From the NCBI RefSeq assembly GCF_009296025.1, contig NZ_CP045178.1, positions 2,852,001 through 2,916,000 of the forward strand: 64,000 nt of DNA. The letters are read 5' to 3'. Below, piece by piece: positions 1 through 9,001 of this stretch. Below the pieces are notes generated by a model. The model was not told the origin of the DNA. It searched no databases and saw only the letters and a program-made list of their open reading frames with translations. Position 1 is the first letter of the stretch, and each line of letters begins with the position of its first letter. The position numbers and the translations under genes were made by a program. This DNA comes from Streptomyces tsukubensis (GTDB lineage Bacteria; Actinomycetota; Actinomycetes; Streptomycetales; Streptomycetaceae).

Positions 1-1217
1 TGCACCGCACCCGGCTGCGTTTCGACGCCATGCACCCAGCCACCGGTAGCCGTTCGACGCGACGCTCCGCCCAGCCCACCTCGGTCTGCGGCTGGCTCCA
101 GGTCAACCACCTCGACCGCACCCTCATCCTCTACGCCCCTGACGGCCAGGCAGCCGGGCAGATCCAGGTCAACCGCCGAGCCACCGGCACCGAGAGCGAC
201 TCCGGCACCGGCACCGGCACCGGCTCCGACCGTCTGGCCTGGCGTGCGCTGCCGCCCCGTCCGCCCACCGAATCCTGGCTCCAGGCAAGGACGGCGCTGA
301 GCCTGTCCGAGGACCTGGCCCGTCTGGTCGACCACCTCCTCGACCAGGACCGCCCCTTCCCCATCGCGGAGTTCGAAGCTCTCCTTGACCTCATCGACAC
401 CTCCCTCGACAACGAGGCTCGCAGAGAACACGAGCAGGACAACTTCGCCTATCTCGCTGGCCCCCCGCTGGCCGTGGTGCGCGCGGGCCTTCGCCTGGAC
501 ATGGACGGCCTTCCGCCCGGCGGCAACACCGGCTCCTGGGACCCCGAGCCCGGCAGACAACTGGCCGGCTACGTCTGGGGCCTCAGCCTCGGCCAGGACA
601 CGGACCCCGACGACGGGCTCGTCGGCTACTTCAACAGCGAGTGTGTCGACCGACTGTGGAGCCCTCACTCCGTGGACGACTACCCCTACGGCGAGGCCTC
701 CTACCTCCAGAAAGCCGCCCCGGGACACGAGGATCCCGACCTCCAGGTGAAGGCGACCCCCGTGGAGGACCCGCCTTCACCCGCCAACACTCATTACGTC
801 ACCCTGCTGATGAACCCGTGGAAGAGCGTCCAGGCGATCTCGGGGATCCTTCCCGCCAACCGGCTGAAGCTGCCGGAGGACCAGGTCCGCCCCGCCATGG
901 ACCAGGTCAAGGTCCCGTTCGCTCTCGGCCCGGTCCTCGCCCACCTGACCGAGGCGGTCTTCTCGGGCACGACCGCCACCAGTAAGCCCGTCAAGACCGT
1001 CAGCATGCCCCGACCCGCCATCTGGACCGGCACCTGGCAGTGGACACAGCCCCACCCCACACACCCGGAGGACGGTGGCGAACCGTGGACGCCCTGGGAC
1101 CTCCACGAGATCGTGCCCGCCCCAGCCACCGCGCAGTTCACCCCTGAGCGCCCCGTCGCGCGCGCCGGATTCCTGTGCAACACCCACAACTATCTCCCCG
1201 CACCGCCCACCGAATAA
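1..1217 (+). CDS. Hypothetical protein, C-terminal part (5' end outside window)
   Basis: The frame is open to the left edge (first full codon at position 3) and runs to a TAA at 1215-1217, giving about 404 codons. An ATG lies at position 30 but has no Shine-Dalgarno sequence before it, and the codons upstream look equally coding, so I read this as the 3' part of a larger gene. The protein is soluble, with no obvious signal peptide or membrane segment in the visible part. It has a Gly/Thr-rich patch near residue 65 and a Trp-rich C-terminal third (motifs GTWQWTQP and EPWTPWDLHEI). I do not recognise the family. Three further + strand genes of beta-rich character follow after a 212-bp gap, so it may belong to the same cassette. 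Confidence 0.7.
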   Translation, partial: HRTRLRFDAMHPATGSRSTRRSAQPTSVCGWLQVNHLDRTLILYAPDGQAAGQIQVNRRATGTESDSGTGTGTGSDRLAWRALPPRPPTESWLQARTALSLSEDLARLVDHLLDQDRPFPIAEFEALLDLIDTSLDNEARREHEQDNFAYLAGPPLAVVRAGLRLDMDGLPPGGNTGSWDPEPGRQLAGYVWGLSLGQDTDPDDGLVGYFNSECVDRLWSPHSVDDYPYGEASYLQKAAPGHEDPDLQVKATPVEDPPSPANTHYVTLLMNPWKSVQAISGILPANRLKLPEDQVRPAMDQVKVPFALGPVLAHLTEAVFSGTTATSKPVKTVSMPRPAIWTGTWQWTQPHPTHPEDGGEPWTPWDLHEIVPAPATAQFTPERPVARAGFLCNTHNYLPAPPTE

Positions 1218-1429
1218 TTCCCCCGGCCCGCACCGCCCGCCAGGACACGGGCTCCCGCTCGGCGCTCTCGGCGTCCTGCCCGCCAGGACTCGGGGCTCCG
1301 GATCGGCACACTCGGTGTCCGGAAGAACCCACAGCGGGGACCCGTAGGAATCCTCCCGTACGCGCGCGCCCGGTGCCGCGGGCCACCGCACCGGGCGTCC
1401 TGCCGGGTCCACCACGGAGACACATCGCC

Positions 1430-2260
1430 ATGTCTGACACTCCCGACGCCTTCACTCTCTCCAATCTCCGCATCACTCCCGAGAAGATCACCCACGGCCG
1501 GCCCGCTCATCTCACGTGGGACACCACCGCGGGCAGCGCCCAGTACACCGTCCGCTACGCCGGCCCCAAGACGCCTCTGGTCACCATCAACCCCACCGAC
1601 AAGGGTCACGTTCCCCCCACCGCGAAGGAGTGGGACAGCCCGCCGCTGGACGACTGGGTGGTGGTGTTCACCCTCACCGCGCAGGTTCAGGACGACTACC
1701 AGACCGTGGCCGCCACCGTGTTCGTCGACCGGGGCGACGCGGAGTTCGGCGACCTGGACGCCAAGGGCATCGTCAGACTGCTCGCTGCCCCCCAGTACCT
1801 CTTCGACGACGTCGTCCTCGTCGACCGGGACGGCACCCACATGGCCGTCTCGGGCACCTTCGAGGGGCAACAGATCTCCCAGCCGAAGAGCCTCCACGAC
1901 ATCTTCGGAGACGGCGGCCGACGCACCTACACGGCCCCCTCCGACGGCATCCTCACTCTCAGGACCAACACTCCCGAAGGCTCATCGGGCACCGAGAACG
2001 AGATGACGATGCTGGTGACCGTCGGCCCGCCCACTCCCCCGATCCCCGCAGCCCTCGCTCAGCGCACGGGGGCTCCCCCGCCCTTCAACGACCGGGTGAA
2101 GGAGTGGACGATCACCGCCCATGACTCTCTGACCCTGCCGATCGCAGCAGGTACCACCCTGGATCTGGACGAACCGTCCTACGACGGTGGTCAACGCGGC
2201 CTGACCGTCCACTGGTCCGCCTTCGGCGGGCCCAACCCCCTGCGGCACGACGCCGGTTGA
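1430..2260 (+). CDS. Hypothetical protein with Ig-like beta domain
   Basis: 276 aa. The ATG at 1430 is preceded by GGAG at about 1416. The same frame is open further upstream, but that stretch lacks a ribosome-binding site and reads as non-coding low-complexity sequence. The N-terminal ~90 residues match the consensus of bacterial Ig-like domains (FTLSNLRITPEKITHG followed by HLTWDTTAGSAQYTVRYAG). The middle has a PQYLFDDVVLVDRDG segment, and the C-terminus has EWTITAHDSLTLPIAAGT then LTVHWSAFGG. All three parts recur in the next gene, so the two are paralogues. There is no signal peptide, membrane helix or catalytic motif. A structural or surface/particle role is possible but unproven. Confidence 0.8.
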   Translation: MSDTPDAFTLSNLRITPEKITHGRPAHLTWDTTAGSAQYTVRYAGPKTPLVTINPTDKGHVPPTAKEWDSPPLDDWVVVFTLTAQVQDDYQTVAATVFVDRGDAEFGDLDAKGIVRLLAAPQYLFDDVVLVDRDGTHMAVSGTFEGQQISQPKSLHDIFGDGGRRTYTAPSDGILTLRTNTPEGSSGTENEMTMLVTVGPPTPPIPAALAQRTGAPPPFNDRVKEWTITAHDSLTLPIAAGTTLDLDEPSYDGGQRGLTVHWSAFGGPNPLRHDAG

Positions 2261-2363
2261 CGTCACCCGAGGCCCCACTGCGCCGCGGTCCCCGACCGTG
2301 GCCCGGCCGGGGCCCCGGCGACAACCACCACCCCTCCGTGCCACGTCAGGGAAGGAGACCACC

Positions 2364-3563
2364 ATGTCCGACTTCACCCTTGGATACATCACCGACCCCA
2401 GCCCCTTGCAGGCCGATGCCAACGGGAAGATCACCATCAAGGTGCAGCCGACGGCCGGCAACCCGTCGGCCCACGTGGGCGACGACAGCCTCTACGGCTT
2501 CCACATCACCTTCCCCGTCGGGACAGGAGAGGGCGACCTCACCACCCCCGAGAACGTCCACGGCATCGGCCTCAAAGCCAGCGACCCGAAGGCCACGGCC
2601 GCTGTCGGCCTGGACAAGGACACCCACACCGCCACGGTCAGCGTCAGCAGTCCCTTCCCCAAGAAGGGACTGACGATCTCCATCAAGGACATCCGCGTCG
2701 GCAGCCCCGGTGAGTTCAAGCTGACCACGTCCTACACACGCCCCCACGAGACGGACCGCCGTGTACTCGACACACCGCGTCCCTTCGCCAAGAGTTCCGG
2801 CGCCTTCTACTTCAGCAACCTCAAGGCGGACCAGCCTCAGGTGGAGTCCGGGAAGGAGGGGCGGCTCACCTGGAACGCCAGCGACCACATGGACTCCTAC
2901 ACCGTCGACTGGGCCGGTACCAGCAGCGCGGGCGGCAGCCGGACACTGGACGCGAAGGCGGTGGCCTGGACCACCCCGAAGCTGGACGACCCCGCCACCA
3001 CGTTCTGCCTCACCGCCACGGCCACGCTCCACGGCGCCGTCGTCCGCCACTCCTTGTGGGTCACGGTCTTCGGCCGCCGCGGGATGGCCCGCACCGGCCA
3101 CCTACAGGCCCTCGGGACCGTACGTATCACCGATCCCCGGCCCCAGTACGTCTTCGACGACGTCGCGCTCACCACGCACCAGGTAAACCGGGCCAGCGCC
3201 GGTGTCTTCGAGGACCAGACCCTTCCCGCGGAGGGAAAGCCGCTGAGCGAGATCTTCCCCCTCAGCTGCCTCACCCCTTCCGACGGCGCCCTCCTCATCC
3301 GCGTCACCGGCGATCCCTTCGAGACCCCTCTCCAGCTCACCGCCCGGTACCCCTCCGAGTCCGCCGACTCGGGGCTGACCAAGGAGTGGGGCATCACGGC
3401 GGGTACGAGCCTCACCCTCCCGCTCCCCACCGGCACCGCCCTGGAGTTCACCGAGCCCGCCTACATGGGCGGCGAGCGCCGTCTCACCGTCCACTGGGCC
3501 GCCCAGGGCGGTCACCAGCCCCTCGCCCTCGCGCACACCCGAACGACAGGCCGTACCTCATGA
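2364..3563 (+). CDS. Hypothetical protein, paralogue of the preceding gene with an extra N-terminal beta domain
   Basis: 399 aa. The ATG at 2364 is preceded by a strong GGAAGGAG. Residues 1 to about 145 are an additional beta-rich domain starting MSDFTLGYITDPSPL. From about residue 148 the sequence follows the upstream gene: an Ig-like FYFSNLKADQPQVESG with RLTWNASDHMDSYTVDWAG, then RPQYVFDDVALT, then EWGITAGTSLTLPLPTGT and LTVHWAAQGG. The repeated C-terminal pattern suggests a tandem duplication followed by N-terminal domain gain. The stop codon overlaps the next start by 4 bp, which implies translational coupling. No export signal or enzyme motif is visible. Confidence 0.8.
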   Translation: MSDFTLGYITDPSPLQADANGKITIKVQPTAGNPSAHVGDDSLYGFHITFPVGTGEGDLTTPENVHGIGLKASDPKATAAVGLDKDTHTATVSVSSPFPKKGLTISIKDIRVGSPGEFKLTTSYTRPHETDRRVLDTPRPFAKSSGAFYFSNLKADQPQVESGKEGRLTWNASDHMDSYTVDWAGTSSAGGSRTLDAKAVAWTTPKLDDPATTFCLTATATLHGAVVRHSLWVTVFGRRGMARTGHLQALGTVRITDPRPQYVFDDVALTTHQVNRASAGVFEDQTLPAEGKPLSEIFPLSCLTPSDGALLIRVTGDPFETPLQLTARYPSESADSGLTKEWGITAGTSLTLPLPTGTALEFTEPAYMGGERRLTVHWAAQGGHQPLALAHTRTTGRTS

Positions 3564-4423
3564 CCACCACTCCGTTCACCGCCCCCGCCTTCGCCGGCTG
3601 GCGGGAAGTCACCCCCGGCGACAGGAGGGCCGTCTGGTCGGTCCTCCACTTCGACTGGCCCACGGTCTGGGAGCTCTACCTCGCCGAGGGCAAGGACCAC
3701 GGCACCTGGATCACCGAGAACTGGACCGACACCGACGGCCTCTCCCACTCGGTCACCCACATCAAAGTCCTCGAAAAGTGGTACGGCCTGTCGGATTACT
3801 TCACCAACGAGGTGGGTCCGGTCACGGCGTTCTCCGGCCCCGGCATCGCCACCTTCGACGACTCCGCCGAGCCTCCCACCCCCACCCCCTTCAAGTTCGA
3901 CATCTACTTCCTCAGCCAACTCACCGACCCGGCCAAGACCGACGTCTACCGCCTCCAGCAGCCAGGGTTCGCGAAGACCCCCAAGATCACCTCCACAGCG
4001 CTGCGCACCCTGTTCCCCTGGGTGAGCAAGCCGCCGTTCAGTACCCCTTTCACCATCACCTCGGTCGCCAACCTCTACACCCGCACCGCCGATTCGAAGT
4101 GGGTCGCCGTCATCGGCACGAACGACAAGAACGAGACGCAGTACGTCGTCTGTCAGACAGGCAGCAAGCAGGTCTCCGACCCCAAGAGGATCGACGCCGA
4201 TGGTTTGGACGGCAGGGCCGCGTTCGGTGTCCCCACCATCACCGCCACCACGCACCTGAACGACTCCCCCCTCTACGTCCTCGGCTCACACCCCGGCACA
4301 TCCGCGCCCGACACCCTCACCCCCTTCACCTACAGCCCTCAACTGGTGAAAGGACCTCTGACGACCGCGTCCACCCTCACCAAGTCGGGCGCCGCCCAGA
4401 CCTACCCCGAGCCGCAGAGCTGA
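3560..4423 (+). CDS. Hypothetical protein, beta-propeller-like
   Basis: 287 aa. The ATG at 3560 overlaps the previous TGA (ATGA), so translation is probably coupled. An open frame continues upstream of 3560 but it is only the shadow of the preceding gene. The protein contains repeated segments of the kind found in propeller blades, such as KWVAVIGTNDKNETQYVV and SPLYVLGSHPGTS, and several WxxxY/F patches, but no clear catalytic or binding motif. No signal peptide or membrane span is seen. It resembles the next gene in general character (aromatic-rich, about 40-residue periodic strands) without obvious close identity. Function unknown. Confidence 0.75.
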   Translation: MTTTPFTAPAFAGWREVTPGDRRAVWSVLHFDWPTVWELYLAEGKDHGTWITENWTDTDGLSHSVTHIKVLEKWYGLSDYFTNEVGPVTAFSGPGIATFDDSAEPPTPTPFKFDIYFLSQLTDPAKTDVYRLQQPGFAKTPKITSTALRTLFPWVSKPPFSTPFTITSVANLYTRTADSKWVAVIGTNDKNETQYVVCQTGSKQVSDPKRIDADGLDGRAAFGVPTITATTHLNDSPLYVLGSHPGTSAPDTLTPFTYSPQLVKGPLTTASTLTKSGAAQTYPEPQS

Positions 4424-4490
4424 GGGACGCCGACCGGGGACGCTCCCGGACCGCGCCCGTCCGGGTCCCAGGTCCCAGAAGGAAGACACC

Positions 4491-5630
4491 GTGAACACAC
4501 CACAAGATTCCGCCAACAACCCGCCCGTCAGCAACGGAGGAATTCCGGAAGCCGGCGGCATGTATTTTGTCGCAGACATTGTCACCACCCCGAGCTACAA
4601 GATCAGTTGGGATAATTCCTGGCTACCCAGAGATAACCCTGACACTAAGGGTTGGGCCACCCCGGTGAAGCTGAAAAGCCCAGTGTTTTACCACGGAAGC
4701 TTCACCTACGACCAGGACAACACTCTCGCCTATCACGTAGTTCCATGGATTCACACGGAATGGCCCGACGGCAGTGGATTCAGGAATCCCGACTCCTGGG
4801 AGAGGGGATGGAGTGGCACGACATGGGAAAAGTTCAACGATCCGGACGGAATCCCCTACTGGTCATTCTATTACTCCAAGCCGCTGCGACGGCTGTACGC
4901 GGGCAGAAAAAACGAACCGAAGGTCGACATCTACGACAGGGTCGGTTCCGACCATCGCCGCACGGGAACCCTCCCCGCACTAGGCTGCCATTTCAATGGA
5001 AATGATGGCATCTGGGATCTGGTCGTGGACTCCGAAGAGACCATCTACGCCATCATCGGCAACGAGGTCCATAAAGGGTCACCGACAAAAAACGGGGGCT
5101 TCGAGGAGGAGGTCTACTACTCGACACCGAAAGCCAGCCGTCTGGCGTTGGCCCGCACCTCAAGCAAAACCTATGTGATCGCTTCGTCGGTGTATGCGGG
5201 CGAGGCCGCACTGTACCGGATCAGCCCGGTACTGAAGGAGGGGCGTGCCGACATCATCAATGTGCCGAAGAGCTGGAATGTCACCACGCCTCCGGTCATC
5301 GTGGAGACCAGGAGAAAGACTTTCTGGGTCTCCACGGGCGGAACCTATGCCATCTGGGGGGACGTCGACCGCCCCGACGACCAAGCCCAATGGAATTACT
5401 TCGACGAAAAGCATCACGCGGGGACGGACGCACAGTATTCCGCACCGGGAGTCAAGGACGGGAAAGTGTACTGGCTCAGCACTTGGGGCGGAAAGCCCTG
5501 GGTCTACTGCCTGGACCCTCTCAACCCGCCCCATGGCAACATCCCGTCCTCCCAAACCGCGATGCGCCCGGAACAGTTCGACTGGAATGTGTACAACCGG
5601 TCGGTGAACATGGCCTGGGTTGATTGCTGA
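4491..5630 (+). CDS. Hypothetical protein, probable beta-propeller, compositionally distinct
   Basis: 379 aa from a GTG at 4491 preceded by AGAAGGAAG. Blade-like repeats are visible: GIWDLVVDSEETIYAIIGN, SRLALARTSSKTYVIASSV, KTFWVSTGGTYAIWGDV and KDGKVYWLSTWGGKPWVYC. These fit a PQQ/WD-type propeller with about five blades. Codon use stands out: A- and T-ending codons are frequent here (for example runs such as gataattcctggc near 4611), unlike every other gene in the window. That suggests more recent acquisition or weaker expression selection. It is the last gene before the convergent hairpin at 5743. No catalytic residues could be assigned. Confidence 0.8.
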   Translation: MNTPQDSANNPPVSNGGIPEAGGMYFVADIVTTPSYKISWDNSWLPRDNPDTKGWATPVKLKSPVFYHGSFTYDQDNTLAYHVVPWIHTEWPDGSGFRNPDSWERGWSGTTWEKFNDPDGIPYWSFYYSKPLRRLYAGRKNEPKVDIYDRVGSDHRRTGTLPALGCHFNGNDGIWDLVVDSEETIYAIIGNEVHKGSPTKNGGFEEEVYYSTPKASRLALARTSSKTYVIASSVYAGEAALYRISPVLKEGRADIINVPKSWNVTTPPVIVETRRKTFWVSTGGTYAIWGDVDRPDDQAQWNYFDEKHHAGTDAQYSAPGVKDGKVYWLSTWGGKPWVYCLDPLNPPHGNIPSSQTAMRPEQFDWNVYNRSVNMAWVDC

Positions 5631-5742
5631 CTCGGCCCCGGCATGGAACCCCTCCGTACAGCGAAGTAACCGAGATCAGTGATGGCGGCCTCCTGGACCT
5701 GCACCTCACTCACCCCCGTCAGGAAAGCCCACATCCTGACGA

Positions 5743-5781
5743 CGTCCGGCCCGGCGGCAGTGCAGGCCGCCGGGCCGGACG
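5743..5781. terminator. Bidirectional hairpin terminator
   Basis: Perfect 16-bp inverted repeat: arm cgtccggcccggcggc at 5743-5758 and its complement at 5766-5781, with a 7-nt loop. A weaker 7-bp hairpin (gtcagga/tcctgac, 5718-5740) lies just beside it. There is no T-tract, which is usual in streptomycetes. It sits between the + strand cassette ending at 5630 and the - strand lanA stop at 5794, so it can serve both. Confidence 0.8.
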
Positions 5782-5793
5782 CGGATCAGCTCA

Positions 5794-5943
5794 CTAGCAG
5801 GTGATGCCGATGCAGATCGTGTTCAGGATGGTCAGGACGCCGGCACACTGGCACGTGCCGCCGTAGCTCTCGTCGATGCCGACCGGGTCGGTCTCGGGAA
5901 GGGCGTGGAGGTCGGCCAGCAGGTCAAGGTCTTGGGTTTCCAT
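5794..5943 (-). CDS. lanA: Class IV lanthipeptide precursor, venezuelin-like
   Basis: 49 aa. The ATG at 5943-5941 is preceded by GGGAG with 6-nt spacing, and the stop is TAG at 5796-5794. The leader starts METQDLDLLADLHALPETD, with the LHALPETDPVG motif that I recall from the venezuelin leader. The core region has Cys31, 33, 44 and 49 and Thr30, 38, 42 and 48, in the pattern CQCAGVLTILNTICIGITC preceded by Thr30. Known family behaviour: LanL phosphorylates and eliminates Ser/Thr and joins them to Cys as lanthionine rings, so up to four rings are expected. The gene follows lanL by 47 bp on the same strand and is followed at once by a strong hairpin. The exact leader/core cleavage site cannot be read from the sequence. 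Confidence 0.94.
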   Translation of the reverse strand: METQDLDLLADLHALPETDPVGIDESYGGTCQCAGVLTILNTICIGITC

Positions 5944-5990
5944 GACATTCTCCCTTTTTCTGTGGAGCGGCGGCAGAGTTCCTCTGCCGC

Positions 5991-8705
5991 TCAGACCGGC
6001 GGCTGAACCATCCAGTGCCGGAGCGAGGGGTGACGCAGGCGGAGGAGGAAGGCCAGGATTCCGGCCGACCCATCACTCCAACTGGTCGAGACGTCCCCGT
6101 ATTCGGTGGGGAAGACGGTGTGGCCTTGGCGGTGGACCCGTTCGGTGAGAATCAGATCCGCCAGCTCTTCAGCCATGGCGCGGTAAACGGGGTCGCCGGT
6201 GGCGGCGGCCATGTCGAGGAGGAAGTCGCCGTTGCCCGCCAGACCGTGGCACTGGGCGAGGGTGGCGCGGGAGGCCTGTTCCGCCACGGCGTGCGCACCG
6301 CGGCGGGCGAGGTCGCCGAACCGGTCGTCGCCGGTGGTCTGCCACAGCTGGACGAGGTAGGTGCCGATGCCTGCGGCGCCGTGGCACCAGTACGGGGCCG
6401 TGGGCGCGTCCGTCGCCTGAGCGGGCCAGTGGGCCGTCTCGCCGGTGAGTACGGCGTGGGCGAGCAGCCCCTCGCCGACCCGCACGGCCAGTTCCCTGTG
6501 CGCGCGGCGGCCGGAGACGGCAGCGGCGGCCAGGAGGAAGCTGCCGATCCCGGCCGATCCGTGGGCGAATCCCAGGTAGCGCTTGCCCGCCGACGCGATC
6601 TCGGCTTCCGCGGGCGCCGCCCAGCTCACTCCGTCGGGCCCACGGTCCGCCGCGGCGACCAGCCGGTCGGCGGCGGCGCCCGCCAACTCGGCGAAGCGCC
6701 GGTCGCCCGTGTGGTGCCACATGTGCAGGGCGGCCGTCCCGCTGCCCGCCGTGCCGTGGGTGATGTCGTGGCTGGGCGTGGGCCTCAGCGGTGCCAGGGC
6801 CAGGGTGACCGCGTGGTCGGTGAGCCCGCGGTCGTCGACGGCGCGCCCGGCGTCGTGCAGGGCCCAGGCGATTCCTCGGCTGCCGAAATGCAGACCGGGG
6901 CGCGCGGAGGCGGCGTCACTCCGGTCCGCGATCCAGTGGCCGGCCGTGGAGATCACCTCGGGCAGGCGGGGGTCGCCGGTGAGGGTGAAGTACCGCGTCA
7001 GTACGGCGAGGACCCCGGCGGCGCCCTGCTGCACGGTGCAGGGGTCGGTCTCACCGGTTTTCGTGGATACGGGCCACAGTCGTTGGTCGTCCGTGGGGGT
7101 CATCGAAGAGATGAGGTGGTCGGTGATCCCGGCCACCGGGTCGTCGGCGGACCCTGCCACCGGGCCACGGGGGGAGTCATTCACTCCGGGCCGGACGACG
7201 CCGTCGCCGCCGCCCGGCTTCGCCGCTGTCGCGGTCGTGGTCCGCAGCGCCTCGCGGGCCCTGGACACGTTCCATCGCTCGGCGGGTTCGTCGCGCATGA
7301 GGCCGAGCAGCATCGCCACGATCTCGTCGGACAGGCGCAGCCGCCCGGCGCAGGTGGTCAGCCAGGTGGCGAGGCGTTCCTCCGTCGTCCTGGTGGCCGG
7401 TTCGTCGGCGAGGAGGGTGGGGATCTTCCCGGCCAGCACCAGGCAGGCGGTGGCTCCGAGGCTGTAGTAGTCGGCTGTCTGCGAGACGGGCGCGTCGGAC
7501 AGGCGTTCCGGCGCGCTGTAGCCCGGGGTTCCCACTCTGGTCGGTGGACAGGAGGCCGTGCCGAGCACGGCCAGTTCCAGGTCGATCAGGCGTAGTCCGC
7601 CGTCGGGGCGGACCATGACGTTGCCGGGTGTCAGGTCCCGCAGAACGTAGCCGCGGGCGTGGGCCTGGGACACCAGCTCCACCAGCCGTGTGACCACCTG
7701 GAGCGCGTCGGCCCCGTACTGGTCGGCGCCGGCCTCGCGGAAGTGTTCCGCCACCCAGGTGCTCAGGCTGACGCCCGGTACCTCCTCCTGTGCGAGGAAG
7801 AGGTGCTCGCCGTGTTCGAAGACCGCCACCGGCGCCGGGGCCAGCTCAAGGCCCCTGAGTCCTTCCAGTGCCTCGGCCTCGGCGCGCAGCCAGTCGCGGA
7901 CGTCCCTGCCCTCGACGTCGGCCTCCACGTGGGGCCTGGCTTCCTTGATCACCACGCGGCCGCCCGTACGGACGTCGGTGCCTCGGTAGACGCCTCCCTT
8001 GTTGGTCTGCCGGATCGCCTCCCGCACCTCGAAGCGTCCGCCGAGCAGCACGGGCCCGGCCGGCGGGGCCGACGTGGCGGGGCGGGGCTCGGCAGGTGCC
8101 CGCGACGGCGCGGGGGAAGGGAAAGGGCAGACCGCCCACGTGGGCGCCAGGTACTGGCCTGTGCGTTTGTCCTCCACGGGGTTGCCGTCCGGGTCCTCGA
8201 TGAACCACACGAGCAGGCCGTCCTCCGACAGGCGTCTGCGACCGACGAAGGAGCCGTAGCGGTAGTGCACCAGACTGTGCGGCGCGTAGAACTGGTCGGA
8301 CAGGATCCTGGGGCCTGTCAGCCCTTCCGTCGCCCGGTGCAACTCCTGCGCGAGCCGGGTCGCCTCGGAGTCGGAGCGCGGGTAGACAGTGAGGAACTTG
8401 CCGGAGCTTCCCCGGGGTGTGCCACGGGTGTTGAGCGCGCTCACCTGGTCGAGCGACCGGGCGAACTTGAATGCCGAGTCCGCCCGCAGCAGTACGTCCA
8501 GGGCTCTGGTGAGGACCTCGGGCGCGGAGGCGACCGTCGCCGACACGTGCAGTTTCCAGCCCTGTTCGCGCCGTGCTCCGAGCCGGGAGCCGACGCGGCA
8601 CCACATCTCGTCCGTCTGTGCGGACCAGCGTTCGTCTGTTCCTGTGATGAGCAACGCCTTTTTGAGGAGGCCCTCCAGTGGGGCTTCCAAAGCGTGAGGC
8701 GTCAT
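5991..8705 (-). CDS. lanL: Class IV lanthipeptide synthetase LanL (lyase-kinase-cyclase)
   Basis: 904 aa. The start chosen is ATG at 8705 (MTPHALEAPLEGLL), preceded by GGGAGGAA. An ATG further upstream at 8804 lacks this site. Domains in order: phospho-Ser/Thr lyase (residues 1 to ~210), Ser/Thr kinase-like (about 217-500, with RFEVREAIRQTNKGGVYRG, catalytic loop VLRDLTPGNVM near 354 and the metal loop LIDLELA near 375), and a LanC-like cyclase (about 590-904). The cyclase keeps all three zinc ligands: Cys774 in YWCHGAAG and Cys819-His820 in QCHGLAG. Class III enzymes lack these ligands, so this is class IV. Paired with lanA downstream and the divergent exporter. Confidence 0.93.
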   Translation of the reverse strand: MTPHALEAPLEGLLKKALLITGTDERWSAQTDEMWCRVGSRLGARREQGWKLHVSATVASAPEVLTRALDVLLRADSAFKFARSLDQVSALNTRGTPRGSSGKFLTVYPRSDSEATRLAQELHRATEGLTGPRILSDQFYAPHSLVHYRYGSFVGRRRLSEDGLLVWFIEDPDGNPVEDKRTGQYLAPTWAVCPFPSPAPSRAPAEPRPATSAPPAGPVLLGGRFEVREAIRQTNKGGVYRGTDVRTGGRVVIKEARPHVEADVEGRDVRDWLRAEAEALEGLRGLELAPAPVAVFEHGEHLFLAQEEVPGVSLSTWVAEHFREAGADQYGADALQVVTRLVELVSQAHARGYVLRDLTPGNVMVRPDGGLRLIDLELAVLGTASCPPTRVGTPGYSAPERLSDAPVSQTADYYSLGATACLVLAGKIPTLLADEPATRTTEERLATWLTTCAGRLRLSDEIVAMLLGLMRDEPAERWNVSRAREALRTTTATAAKPGGGDGVVRPGVNDSPRGPVAGSADDPVAGITDHLISSMTPTDDQRLWPVSTKTGETDPCTVQQGAAGVLAVLTRYFTLTGDPRLPEVISTAGHWIADRSDAASARPGLHFGSRGIAWALHDAGRAVDDRGLTDHAVTLALAPLRPTPSHDITHGTAGSGTAALHMWHHTGDRRFAELAGAAADRLVAAADRGPDGVSWAAPAEAEIASAGKRYLGFAHGSAGIGSFLLAAAAVSGRRAHRELAVRVGEGLLAHAVLTGETAHWPAQATDAPTAPYWCHGAAGIGTYLVQLWQTTGDDRFGDLARRGAHAVAEQASRATLAQCHGLAGNGDFLLDMAAATGDPVYRAMAEELADLILTERVHRQGHTVFPTEYGDVSTSWSDGSAGILAFLLRLRHPSLRHWMVQPPV

Positions 8706-8747
8706 GCGTGTTCCTCCCGGCGAACCAACGACCGCGCCACCCATAAT

Positions 8748-8761
8748 GTGCTCATAAGCAC
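8748..8761. promoter_or_regulatory. Small palindrome upstream of lanL, possible operator
   Basis: gtgctcataagcac: 5-bp complementary arms around a CATA centre, 43 bp upstream of the lanL start. Its A+T-rich centre and neighbouring cataat stand out in a high-GC background. Operator function is inferred from position only. Confidence 0.25.
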
Positions 8762-9001
8762 TGTCGAAGGAGACATGCCCGGCAAGGCGCACACGCCAAC
8801 GCACTGCGGCCGGAGATCACTCCAACCGCCGAGCGCACGGCCCTCGTTCACAGCGCCGGAGCACCCCGGCGCGAGAACAGGCGCGCACCCTCCTCAGTCG
8901 CTCTTCGCCCACCTGTCACCGGCCCGGGGCGCCCGCCGCGGCCACGCGTACCGGCCATCCGAATGCGCCGATCACTCGTCGTCCGGAGCTTCAACGGGCT
9001 T

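Noticed and set aside
6015..7595. + strand frame of 526 codons opposite lanL
   Set aside because: The - strand carries all LanL motifs including kinase loop and zinc ligands; the + frame has none.
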